Below the pieces are notes generated by a model. It did not search any database and was not told the DNA's origin. It saw only the letters and a program-made list of their open reading frames with translations. The position numbers and the translations under genes are program-made. A stretch of 19,774 bases of DNA from contig JACQJN010000213.1 in NCBI GenBank assembly GCA_016205085.1, forward strand, positions 1 through 19,774, in the 5' to 3' direction. Each line of letters starts with the position of its first letter. Position 1 is the stretch's first letter. The stretch comes from Elusimicrobiota bacterium. GTDB taxonomy: Bacteria > Elusimicrobiota > Elusimicrobia > JACQJN01. Below are positions 6,894 to 13,502 of this stretch, one piece after another.

Positions 6894-7804
6894 GTATCTT
6901 AATAGATAATAACACCCGCGTTTTGGTGCAAGGGATCACGGGGTCTGCCGGCAGTTTTCATGCCCAGCAGTGTCTGGAGTATGGGACGAAGGTGGTTGCG
7001 GGTGTGACTCCCGGGAAAGGAAAAACGATGTGGCAGAGTGTTCCCGTGTTTGATACGGTGGAGGAGGCTGCGCGTAAGACGGGAGCCAATGCCTCTTTGA
7101 TTTTTGTCCCGCCCCCTTTTGCGGCGGATGCCGTTTTGGAGGCGGCAGATGCCGGGATTCAGGTGATTGTGTGCATTACGGAGGGGATTCCCGTTCTGGA
7201 TATGGCCCGTGTCAAGAAAAAACTAGAACCAACAACCAACAACCAACAACCAACAACCATTTTGATAGGTCCCAACTGTCCCGGGGTCATCACGCCGGGG
7301 CAATGCAAGATGGGAATCATGCCGGGGTATATCCATAAGCCGGGTCATGTGGGGGTGATTTCACGGTCTGGCACGTTGACTTATGAGGCGGTGTGGCAGT
7401 TGACCCAGAATCATTTGGGCCAGTCCACGGTGGTGGGCATTGGAGGGGATCCCGTCGCTGGCACGAGTTTTGTGGATCTGCTGAAGGAATTTGAGAGAGA
7501 CTCGCAAACTCAGGCGGTTTTGATGATCGGTGAGATCGGCGGATCCGCGGAGGAAGCCGCGGCGGAGTTTTTCAAAAAACACATGTCCAAGCCGCTTTTT
7601 GCCTTTATCGCTGGGAAAACAGCTCCTCCCGGTAGACGCATGGGGCATGCCGGGGCTATTGTGGAGGGCGATTCCGGGACTCATGAGGGCAAGGTTCGGG
7701 CTTTGAAGGAAAACGGGGTCCGTGTCATAGAGAGTTTAAGCCAGATCGGCGTCACCGTCGCTTCCCAGGTTGCCCATTCCCATCCCACCGTCTCTGCCGT
7801 TTGA
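6890..7804 (+). CDS. sucD: Succinyl-CoA synthetase alpha subunit
   Basis: This 304-residue protein is the partner of SucC and carries the CoA-binding Rossmann domain and the phosphohistidine. Visible motifs are VQGITGSAGSFHAQQ (13-27), ITEGIP (96-101), IGPNCPGVITPG (126-137), SRSGTLTYEAV (158-168), GEIGGSAEE (214-222) and the active His253 in MGHAGAIV. The ATG at 6890 overlaps the sucC stop and has AAGGG six bases upstream. The frame is open further 5', but family N-termini begin here. One oddity is the stretch PTTNNQQPTT (114-123) between the ITEGIP and IGPNC motifs, encoded by a seven-base tandem repeat. It makes this loop about six residues longer than in the E. coli enzyme as I recall it. 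Confidence 0.95.
   Translation: MSILIDNNTRVLVQGITGSAGSFHAQQCLEYGTKVVAGVTPGKGKTMWQSVPVFDTVEEAARKTGANASLIFVPPPFAADAVLEAADAGIQVIVCITEGIPVLDMARVKKKLEPTTNNQQPTTILIGPNCPGVITPGQCKMGIMPGYIHKPGHVGVISRSGTLTYEAVWQLTQNHLGQSTVVGIGGDPVAGTSFVDLLKEFERDSQTQAVLMIGEIGGSAEEAAAEFFKKHMSKPLFAFIAGKTAPPGRRMGHAGAIVEGDSGTHEGKVRALKENGVRVIESLSQIGVTVASQVAHSHPTVSAV
7227..7258 (+). repeat. Heptanucleotide tandem repeat inside sucD
   Basis: A partial AACC (7227-7230) is followed by four exact copies of AACAACC (7231-7258). It lies in frame within sucD and encodes PTTNNQQPTT in a loop region of the protein. Because the unit is seven bases, gain or loss of one unit would shift the frame, while three units would keep it. Confidence 0.95.
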
Positions 7805-7985
7805 CTTAGGCTCTTTTTTTCCACTATCATATTCATAGGGAGGATCTGTTGGTGGGCAGGAATCCTCCGCGGAGGTAAAGTCAATGGGTCCAAAGACACC
7901 CTGCGGTTGCTAGCACGTTGGGCTCCTCTGGAGCCCCGGCTGGTCCCCGAAGCACTGCGAAGGGGGCTAACACGTTAGCACAACA
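7805..7985 (+). other. Structured non-coding gap after sucD
   Basis: No gene is seen here. Several perfect short inverted repeats follow each other: GGAGGAT (7839-7845) with ATCCTCC (7862-7868), the overlapping palindrome CCTCCGCGGAGG (7864-7875), GGGCTCC-TCT-GGAGCCC (7920-7936) and GCTAAC-AC-GTTAGC (7966-7979). The first two are mutually exclusive. A run of seven T occurs at 7814-7820 without a hairpin. The region may be a structured 3' untranslated region of sucD or a leader of the next gene; no known riboswitch consensus was recognised. Confidence 0.4.
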
Positions 7986-8028
7986 AGGCCACGGACATAT
8001 TCCTAGGAAGTTCGTGGCCTCGTTTTTT
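7986..8028 (+). terminator. Rho-independent terminator of the sucCD unit
   Basis: AGGCCACGGAC (7986-7996) pairs with GTTCGTGGCCT (8010-8020), eleven pairs with one G-T, and the loop holds the palindrome TTCCTAGGAA. Six T follow at 8023-8028. The start codon of the next gene lies only two bases beyond the T run, so this stem could also act as an attenuator for that gene. Confidence 0.85.
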
Positions 8029-8030
8029 AT

Positions 8031-8882
8031 ATGAGAATATTTTTGGCCGGCGGAACGGGATTTATCGGAAAGGCTGTCACGGAGGAGTTTTCCAAGGTCG
8101 GGCATTCCCTTGTTTTCTTGACTCGGCAAAATTTAAATAGCGGTGCTTGGGAATCTCAAGTCAAAGGATGCGATGCGGTGATAAACTTGGCGGGAGAGTC
8201 CATCGCCCAAAGATGGAGTCCTTCAGCGAAGCAGAGGATAGGTGAAAGCCGCATCGGTGTCACCAGAAGTCTTGTTTTTGGTATGGAGCGGTCTTATCCG
8301 CGCCCCAAGGTTCTGATCAATGCCTCGGCGGTGGGGTATTATGGGGATAGGGGAGATGAAGCCCTGACGGAGGAGTCTGCGCCTGGGACTGGTTTTCTGG
8401 CCGAAGTTTGCAAGGATTGGGAGGCCCAGGCCCAAAGGGCTATGGATTTTGGAGTCCGGGCGGTTTGTCTTCGGCTGGGAGTCGTTTTAGGCAAAGGGGG
8501 AGGGGCTTTAGCCAAAATGCTTCCTCCATTTCGGATGTTTGTGGGGGGACCCTTGGGAGATGGAAGACAGTGGATGAGCTGGGTGCATATCCAAGATGTG
8601 GCGGGGCTTATTTCTTTTTGTCTGTCGCATGACTCAGTCAGCGGCGCGGTCAATGCGACAGCTCCTGAACCTATGACAAACCGGGATTTTTCCAAGGCGT
8701 TGGGGAATGTGCTGGGACGGCCTTCCTGGGCGCCTGTTCCGGGATTCGTATTGAAACTTCTTTTGGGAGAGATGTCGGATCTGCTTTTGACGGGTCAGAG
8801 GGTTCTGCCGGCCCGGGCGAGAGAATTGGGATATCGGTTTCGCTTTTCCTCCTTAATGGAGGCTCTTCCATCCTGCCTGTAA
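8031..8882 (+). CDS. NAD(P)-dependent epimerase, TIGR01777/SDR39U1 family
   Basis: This 283-residue protein is an extended short-chain dehydrogenase of the YfcH/SDR39U1 type. The nucleotide-binding GGTGFIG is at 7-13. Family signatures include NLAGESIA (52-59), RWS and SRI segments, SAVGYYG (99-105), LTEES with GFLAEVC (112-127), RQWMSWVHIQDV (179-190) and the C-terminal GQRVLPARARELGYRF typical of DUF1731. The physiological substrate is not known for the family. The ATG must be right because the Rossmann motif starts at residue 7, yet there is no Shine-Dalgarno sequence: a terminator T run ends two bases upstream. Leaderless or read-through-dependent expression is possible. The protein is slightly shorter than usual relatives at its C-terminus. 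Confidence 0.9.
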   Translation: MRIFLAGGTGFIGKAVTEEFSKVGHSLVFLTRQNLNSGAWESQVKGCDAVINLAGESIAQRWSPSAKQRIGESRIGVTRSLVFGMERSYPRPKVLINASAVGYYGDRGDEALTEESAPGTGFLAEVCKDWEAQAQRAMDFGVRAVCLRLGVVLGKGGGALAKMLPPFRMFVGGPLGDGRQWMSWVHIQDVAGLISFCLSHDSVSGAVNATAPEPMTNRDFSKALGNVLGRPSWAPVPGFVLKLLLGEMSDLLLTGQRVLPARARELGYRFRFSSLMEALPSCL

Positions 8883-8901
8883 TTTTGTAGAATAGCGCTC
8901 T

Positions 8902-10953
8902 ATGACTGAGGAGAAAGCCCCCCAAGCTTCTCGATTCCCCCTCTATTTCGGATGTTTTTTCGGTTTTGGCGTCATCCTTTTTTTCTTTTTTGGGTTTTTT
9001 GACGGCTTTGAAAACCGCTGGCAGGATGCCCTTTTTCGCTTCCGGGGCATGGAACTTTCCGATCCGAGAGTCCTGATCGTCACTCTGGACGATGCGACCA
9101 TTCAAAAAATAGGCAGGTGGCCTATTCCAAGACAATATTGGGCCAACCTTTTGGAAAGATTGAATGCCTTGGGGGTGCGGGCTGTCGGGCTGGATGTTAT
9201 GTTCGTCGATCCCTCAGGCGAGGAAGACGATCTGGCGATAGCGGAAGCGACTCAAAAATTTAAGAAGGTAATTCACGCGGTGGATATCAATCCCCTGGCA
9301 ACTTCTCAGCTGGAGTTTAGGTTTCCTATTCGCACCATCCGTCAAACGGGTGCTGCCTTGGGGGTGGTCAACGCGACTCCGGATCATGATAATGCCGTTC
9401 GAGTCATGAAGACGCTTTTTTGGAAGGCATGGGATCCCCAGAAGAAGTCTTCGGTGAAGTTGCCCACGTTGGGTTTGGCGACGCTGGCTGTCTATGAGGG
9501 GCTTCCCTTCGAACATTATGAGAAAACATTGCCCCGGCATCTTAGGCTGAATATCCGAGGACAAAAATATGTTTTGGTTTTTAATTCCAAGACAGGAAAG
9601 GAAGAGGATGGGTTTGAGTTCGGATTTACGCGCGTCTCCATGATTGATATTTTGGAAAAACGTCTGAGTGCCGCGGACAGGCAACGTTTTAAGGATTCCG
9701 TTGTGCTGGTGGGCTCTACGGCGCGGGCGGCTTATGACCATTATCCGTCTCCTTTTTTTGAGCAAACACCCGGCGTGGAGGTGCACGCCAACCTCATCGA
9801 TAATATTTTGCAAAAGAGATATATCGTAGACGCTTCGCCTTGGATTACGGTGCTTCTGGTGTGTTTGATGACGGGTTTGGGGCTTTATTTGATCCGCTTA
9901 AGCCCCTTGCTGGGCGCTTTGCTGACGGTAGGCATTTTGATGGGCTGGGCCGGTTGCGGCTACTTATTTTTCCTTAAAAATTACAAGTTTGAGTTCGTCC
10001 CCGTTGCCCTGACTCTTTTTTCGACCTATGTGGTGCTTTTGGTTCAAAAGGCATTGACTGAAACGCGGGAAAAACGGCAGATCAAGAATATGTTCGGGCA
10101 GTATGTGGCGCCGGAAGTGGTGGACATCCTGGTCAAAGATCCCTCCAAGCTGAAGCTGGGAGGCGACAAGCGGGAGATGACCGCTTTTTTCCTGGACATC
10201 GCCCATTTCACCAATATCTCCGAAAAAATGGATCCCCAGGCCCTTCTCGAATTTTTAAACGAGTATCTTTCGGAGCTGACGGATGTGGTGCAGAAAAATC
10301 GCGGAGTGGTGGACAAGTATATCGGGGACTGCATCATGGCTTTCTGGAACGCCCCCTTGGATGAGCCCGATCACAAGCAGCTGGCTTGTTTGTCAGCCGT
10401 GGAGTGTATACAGGCCATCGAACGATTAAATGCCAAGGCGGACCACCAGTTGTCCGAGAAGCCTTCCATTCGCATCGGATTGAATTCCGGCCAGATGACG
10501 GTGGGGAACACGGGATCGGCGCGAAAAAAAGCGTATACTATCATTGGCGATGAGGTCAATCTGGCTTCCCGTCTGGAGGGGGCCAATAAATTTTTTGGCA
10601 GCAAGGTGATGGCCAGCGAAGCGACGTATGCCCCGGCCAAGGATTTGGTGGAAGCCCGTGAGTTGGGCAGGATTCGCGTGGTGGGGAAAGAAATTCCCAT
10701 CCGGGTGTACGAGCTTTTGTGCAAGAAAAACGATTTGAGGAACGGGAAAGAAAAGCTTCTGCAGTATTATCAGGAAGGGGTGGCGTTTTTTCAGAAGAAG
10801 AATTTTAAACAGGCGACTCGGGCCTTTCACGAGGCTTTGGGGGCGGACTCCAGCGACGGCCCCTCTAAATTGTACTTGCGGATTTCGGAAGATTACGTGG
10901 CGGCTCCGCCGCCTGCGGATTGGGACGGCGTGTTTAATCTAACGGCAAAGTAA
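8902..10953 (+). CDS. CHASE2-domain class III adenylate cyclase
   Basis: This 683-residue membrane protein is predicted to make cAMP. The order is TM helix (13-34), extracytoplasmic CHASE2 sensor (about 36-308), three TM helices (about 313-331, 334-357, 362-384), a linker with NMFGQYVAPEVVDIL, then the cyclase domain (about 420-605). Catalytic residues are present: metal-binding Asp432 (FLDIAHFTN) and Asp476 (YIGDCIMAF), adenine-selecting Lys472 and Thr546 (AYTIIGDEVN), and transition-state Asn553 and Arg557. A short TPR-like helical pair (about 620-650) ends the protein. The Lys/Thr pair points to ATP rather than GTP. There is no clear ribosome-binding site. It overlaps the next gene by one base (TAATG), suggesting coupled translation. 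Confidence 0.93.
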   Translation: MTEEKAPQASRFPLYFGCFFGFGVILFFFFGFFDGFENRWQDALFRFRGMELSDPRVLIVTLDDATIQKIGRWPIPRQYWANLLERLNALGVRAVGLDVMFVDPSGEEDDLAIAEATQKFKKVIHAVDINPLATSQLEFRFPIRTIRQTGAALGVVNATPDHDNAVRVMKTLFWKAWDPQKKSSVKLPTLGLATLAVYEGLPFEHYEKTLPRHLRLNIRGQKYVLVFNSKTGKEEDGFEFGFTRVSMIDILEKRLSAADRQRFKDSVVLVGSTARAAYDHYPSPFFEQTPGVEVHANLIDNILQKRYIVDASPWITVLLVCLMTGLGLYLIRLSPLLGALLTVGILMGWAGCGYLFFLKNYKFEFVPVALTLFSTYVVLLVQKALTETREKRQIKNMFGQYVAPEVVDILVKDPSKLKLGGDKREMTAFFLDIAHFTNISEKMDPQALLEFLNEYLSELTDVVQKNRGVVDKYIGDCIMAFWNAPLDEPDHKQLACLSAVECIQAIERLNAKADHQLSEKPSIRIGLNSGQMTVGNTGSARKKAYTIIGDEVNLASRLEGANKFFGSKVMASEATYAPAKDLVEARELGRIRVVGKEIPIRVYELLCKKNDLRNGKEKLLQYYQEGVAFFQKKNFKQATRAFHEALGADSSDGPSKLYLRISEDYVAAPPPADWDGVFNLTAK

Positions 10954-11663
10954 TGGTTATTTTCTGGCGATTAATTCTGGGACACCTGCTGGCGGACTTT
11001 ACTTTTCAGACGAACCTCATCAATTCCTGGAAAAGAAAAAGCGTATGGGGGATGCTGGTTCACTGCGCCATGCATCCTTTTTTCTACATTCTATTGACGT
11101 ATCCTTACCTCAATCAGTTCTGGGTCTATACAAAATACGTTCAACTTCAAGGCTGGACCTGCATTCTGCTTATTTTTGTCCTGCATTTTCTGGAGGATCA
11201 GTGGAGGGTCTATACGATTCAGAAGTTCAGAACTCCCGACAACACCCTCTATCTGATCTGGGACCAGGTCATCCATTATGCCTGTATTTTTCTCTTTTTT
11301 CCTTTGAGCCTTTTGGACAGCAATGGTACGATCATCCCGGAAAAATGGACGGTGCTGGGGTGCCTGTTTATAGGGGCGACTCATTTTACCACGGTGATGA
11401 TTTATTTCTTGGAAAAGGATTTTTTAACCGGGTCTTTCCCCGAATTTGATGAAAAATATCTGGCCATCGCGGAGAGGCTGGTGCTGGCCCTTTTCTTCCT
11501 CTTGCCGGGAACCTGGTGGGTCTTTTTTGCTCTTTTGTGGATCGGGCATATGTACTATTTGCGTTCCAAAAGGATCGTTGATTTTTCATGGTTTAGTTTC
11601 TACGTGGGGGTTTCTGCTGCCGTTGTCTTCGGTGTTCTGGCTCGCCTCGTGTACTACAGTTGA
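10953..11663 (+). CDS. DUF3307 integral membrane protein
   Basis: This 236-residue protein has about six or seven hydrophobic segments. The N-terminal GHLLADFTFQT (10-20) followed by a His-rich helix (LVHCAMHP, 35-42), the HFLEDQWR segment (78-85) and WDQVIHYA (103-110) match the pattern of DUF3307 membrane proteins, in which the His/Asp residues are conserved. The function of the family is not known to me. Its start codon overlaps the stop of the CHASE2 cyclase by one base, so both are probably made together, which suggests a shared signalling or transport role. The stop codon lies inside the first unit of an octamer repeat. Confidence 0.8.
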   Translation: MVIFWRLILGHLLADFTFQTNLINSWKRKSVWGMLVHCAMHPFFYILLTYPYLNQFWVYTKYVQLQGWTCILLIFVLHFLEDQWRVYTIQKFRTPDNTLYLIWDQVIHYACIFLFFPLSLLDSNGTIIPEKWTVLGCLFIGATHFTTVMIYFLEKDFLTGSFPEFDEKYLAIAERLVLALFFLLPGTWWVFFALLWIGHMYYLRSKRIVDFSWFSFYVGVSAAVVFGVLARLVYYS

Positions 11664-11754
11664 TAAGTTTGTAAGTTCATAAGTTGATAAGTGAGTGCAT
11701 AAAAGAGTATAAAAAAGATTATCCCTATTTATTAACTTATCATCTTATTAACTT
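11659..11754 (+). repeat. Octamer repeats forming an inverted repeat before the thiolase
   Basis: Four tandem octamers of pattern GTTNNTAA lie at 11659-11690 (GTTGATAA, GTTTGTAA, GTTCATAA, GTTGATAA). Related units appear in reverse orientation at about 11733-11754. The stretch 11673-11694 pairs with 11733-11754 at 18 of 22 positions, giving a long A/T-rich stem with a 38-base loop. A promoter-like site overlaps the left arm. There is no T run at the 3' end, so it is not a typical terminator. Confidence 0.75.
11684..11713 (+). promoter_or_regulatory. Candidate promoter of the thiolase-hut unit
   Basis: TTGATA (11684-11689) and TATAAA (11708-11713) each match the sigma-70 consensus at 5/6, with an 18-base spacer. 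The site precedes the long co-directional block starting with the thiolase gene. The -35 box is part of the fourth octamer repeat and recurs in the first (11660-11665), so repeat changes could move or remove it. Support is by sequence only, in an A/T-rich stretch where such matches are easier to find. Confidence 0.5.
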
Positions 11755-11773
11755 TCCCAAAGGAGAGGCCTAT

Positions 11774-12922
11774 ATGGAAGAGATTTTTATACTAAGTGCT
11801 GCACGCACTCCTATCGGAAGCTTCAATGGATCTTTATCCACCTATACGGCTCCTCAGTTGGCGTCCAAGGCTGTCGGCCAGTCTTTAACAAGAGCCAATA
11901 TAAAACCGGAGCAGGTGGATGAGGTGATTCTGGGCAACGTCATTTCGGCCGGCATCGGCCAGGCCCCGGCCCGTCAGGCGATGATATTCGCTGGGATTCC
12001 CCATAAAGCGGGAGCCACCACGGTCAATAAGGTTTGCGGCTCGGGACTTAAAGCGGTGATGATGGGAGCCCAGTCTATTCGTCTGGGAGATTCTTCTGTC
12101 GTGGTAGCGGGAGGAATGGAGTCCATGTCCAAGGCCCCTTATCTTTTGGAGAAAGCCAGATCGGGCTATCGGCTGGGCCATGCGGAGCTTGTGGATTCGG
12201 TGATCAAGGATGGTCTGTGGGATCCTTATGGGAATATCCACATGGGTATTTGTGGGGAGATGTGCGCCGAGAAACATCAAATTTCGCGCTTGGAACAAGA
12301 TGAGTACGCCATCCTTTCCTATACCCGAGCTCAGGAGGCGCAGAAAAAAGGATTGTTTACGGAGGAGATCCTATCGGTGGACGGTATTACGGAGGACGAG
12401 GAGCCCAAACGGGTTTCTTTTGAGAAGCTGCCCAAGTTAAAACCGGCTTTCAAACCCGGAGGGACCATCACCGCGGCCAATGCCTCCAAGCTCAACGACG
12501 GGGCTGCGGTGTTGGTGTTGGCTTCAGGTGCCCAAGCCAAGGAATTGGGGAGCAAACCGTTGGCTCGCGTGGCGGGATGGGCCACATTCTCTCAAGAGCC
12601 GGAGTGGTTCACCACGGCTCCCGCGGGGGCCATCAAGGACCTTTTGCAGAAAGTGGGGTGGGATTTGAACTCTGTGGATCTTTTTGAGATCAATGAGGCT
12701 TTCAGCGTGGTCTCCTTGGCCGTTTGCAAACTGACGGGGATTCTCAAGGAGAAGGTCAACGTTCACGGGGGCGCCGTGGCGCTGGGACATCCCATCGGGG
12801 CCAGCGGGGCTCGTATCTTGACCACGCTTTTATTCGCTTTGAAGCAGAGAAATTTGAAACGCGGCGTGGCGTCCATCTGTTTGGGGGGGGGGGAATCTGT
12901 GGCGGTGGCTGTGGAGCGTTGA
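11774..12922 (+). CDS. Acetyl-CoA C-acetyltransferase (thiolase, AtoB/ThlA-like)
   Basis: This 382-residue thiolase interconverts two acetyl-CoA with acetoacetyl-CoA. The nucleophilic Cys88 is in VNKVCGSGLKAV, the NEAF motif is at 307-310, His339 is in GGAVALGHPIGASG, and the second active Cys369 is in SICLGGGES. The length is typical. The start is set by AAAGGAG (11759-11765) eight bases before the ATG; the frame is open further upstream through the repeats but those codons are not family-like. The last motif is encoded by a run of eleven G, and has Ser where the family usually has Gly (GGGxG). It heads the presumed hut-containing unit, with four bases to the next gene. Biosynthetic versus degradative direction cannot be told. 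Confidence 0.94.
   Translation: MEEIFILSAARTPIGSFNGSLSTYTAPQLASKAVGQSLTRANIKPEQVDEVILGNVISAGIGQAPARQAMIFAGIPHKAGATTVNKVCGSGLKAVMMGAQSIRLGDSSVVVAGGMESMSKAPYLLEKARSGYRLGHAELVDSVIKDGLWDPYGNIHMGICGEMCAEKHQISRLEQDEYAILSYTRAQEAQKKGLFTEEILSVDGITEDEEPKRVSFEKLPKLKPAFKPGGTITAANASKLNDGAAVLVLASGAQAKELGSKPLARVAGWATFSQEPEWFTTAPAGAIKDLLQKVGWDLNSVDLFEINEAFSVVSLAVCKLTGILKEKVNVHGGAVALGHPIGASGARILTTLLFALKQRNLKRGVASICLGGGESVAVAVER
12883..12893 (+). repeat. Poly-G tract (11 G) in the thiolase gene
   Basis: Eleven consecutive G encode the GGG of the C-terminal active-site motif, 29 bases before the end of the reading frame. The frame is intact as given. A change of one base here would replace only the last nine or so residues after the catalytic Cys. 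It could be a slippage-prone tract or a sequencing uncertainty. Confidence 0.95.
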
Positions 12923-12926
12923 GCCC

Positions 12927-13502
12927 GTGTCCGTTTTACTTAGAAAATCCCTCCATCAGGTCACATTCTCATTCCTGGATGTGGAAACCACGGGGCTTTC
13001 CCCTTGGATGGGGGGGAGGGTTTGTGAATTGGCGGTCCTCAAGGTTAAGGGAAATAAGGAGATCGATCATTTCCACACACTGGTCCATCCAGGTCTTCCC
13101 ATTCCATTAGAGGTACAGAGAATTCACGGCATCTCGGACGCGATGGTGGCCTCCAGCCCCCGTTTTGAGGAGATCAGCTCGCCCTTGATTTCATTTTTAG
13201 AAGGCACGGTGGTGGTATGTCACAATGCCCCTTTCGATATCGCCTTTTTAAATCATGAGTTCGGCCGTTCGGGGATCTCCTCTTGGCAGGGGCCCGTGGT
13301 GGATACGCTGGCTTTGGCCCGAAGGCATTTTAAGTTTCCCAAGAATAATTTGGGTTTCATCGCCCAGAGTTTGGACATTGTCCCGGAAGGTTGGCATAGG
13401 GCTTTGAACGACGTGAAAATTTTAAAGCAGATATTCGATCGGTTTTTAAAAGAGTTTTCCCAGGACGGGGTGCAGACTTTGCAGGAGCTATTATCCTTGT
13501 GA
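12927..13502 (+). CDS. DnaQ-like 3'-5' exonuclease (DEDDh)
   Basis: This 191-residue protein is a DEDDh exonuclease like the proofreading epsilon subunit of DNA polymerase III. Exo I is FLDVETTG (Asp18, Glu20), the IHGIS segment follows at 66-70, Exo II is CHNAPFDIAFL (Asp104), and Exo III is HRALNDVKI (His157, Asp162). It consists of the exonuclease domain and little else, so it may be a stand-alone exonuclease rather than true epsilon. The start is GTG with GGAG ten bases upstream, four bases after the thiolase stop. It overlaps hutH by four bases (GTGA). Its place between thiolase and histidine catabolism genes has no obvious functional link. Confidence 0.9.
   Translation: MSVLLRKSLHQVTFSFLDVETTGLSPWMGGRVCELAVLKVKGNKEIDHFHTLVHPGLPIPLEVQRIHGISDAMVASSPRFEEISSPLISFLEGTVVVCHNAPFDIAFLNHEFGRSGISSWQGPVVDTLALARRHFKFPKNNLGFIAQSLDIVPEGWHRALNDVKILKQIFDRFLKEFSQDGVQTLQELLSL

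Noticed and set aside
7227..7258. CRISPR-like array
   Set aside because: Seven-base units repeat without spacers; neither this nor the repeats at 11659 and 17658 have CRISPR repeat-spacer structure, and no cas genes are present.
8865..8893. TAGAAT before the cyclase gene as a -10 box
   Set aside because: No matching -35 element 15-19 bases upstream and the gap to the previous gene is only 19 bases; co-transcription is as likely.
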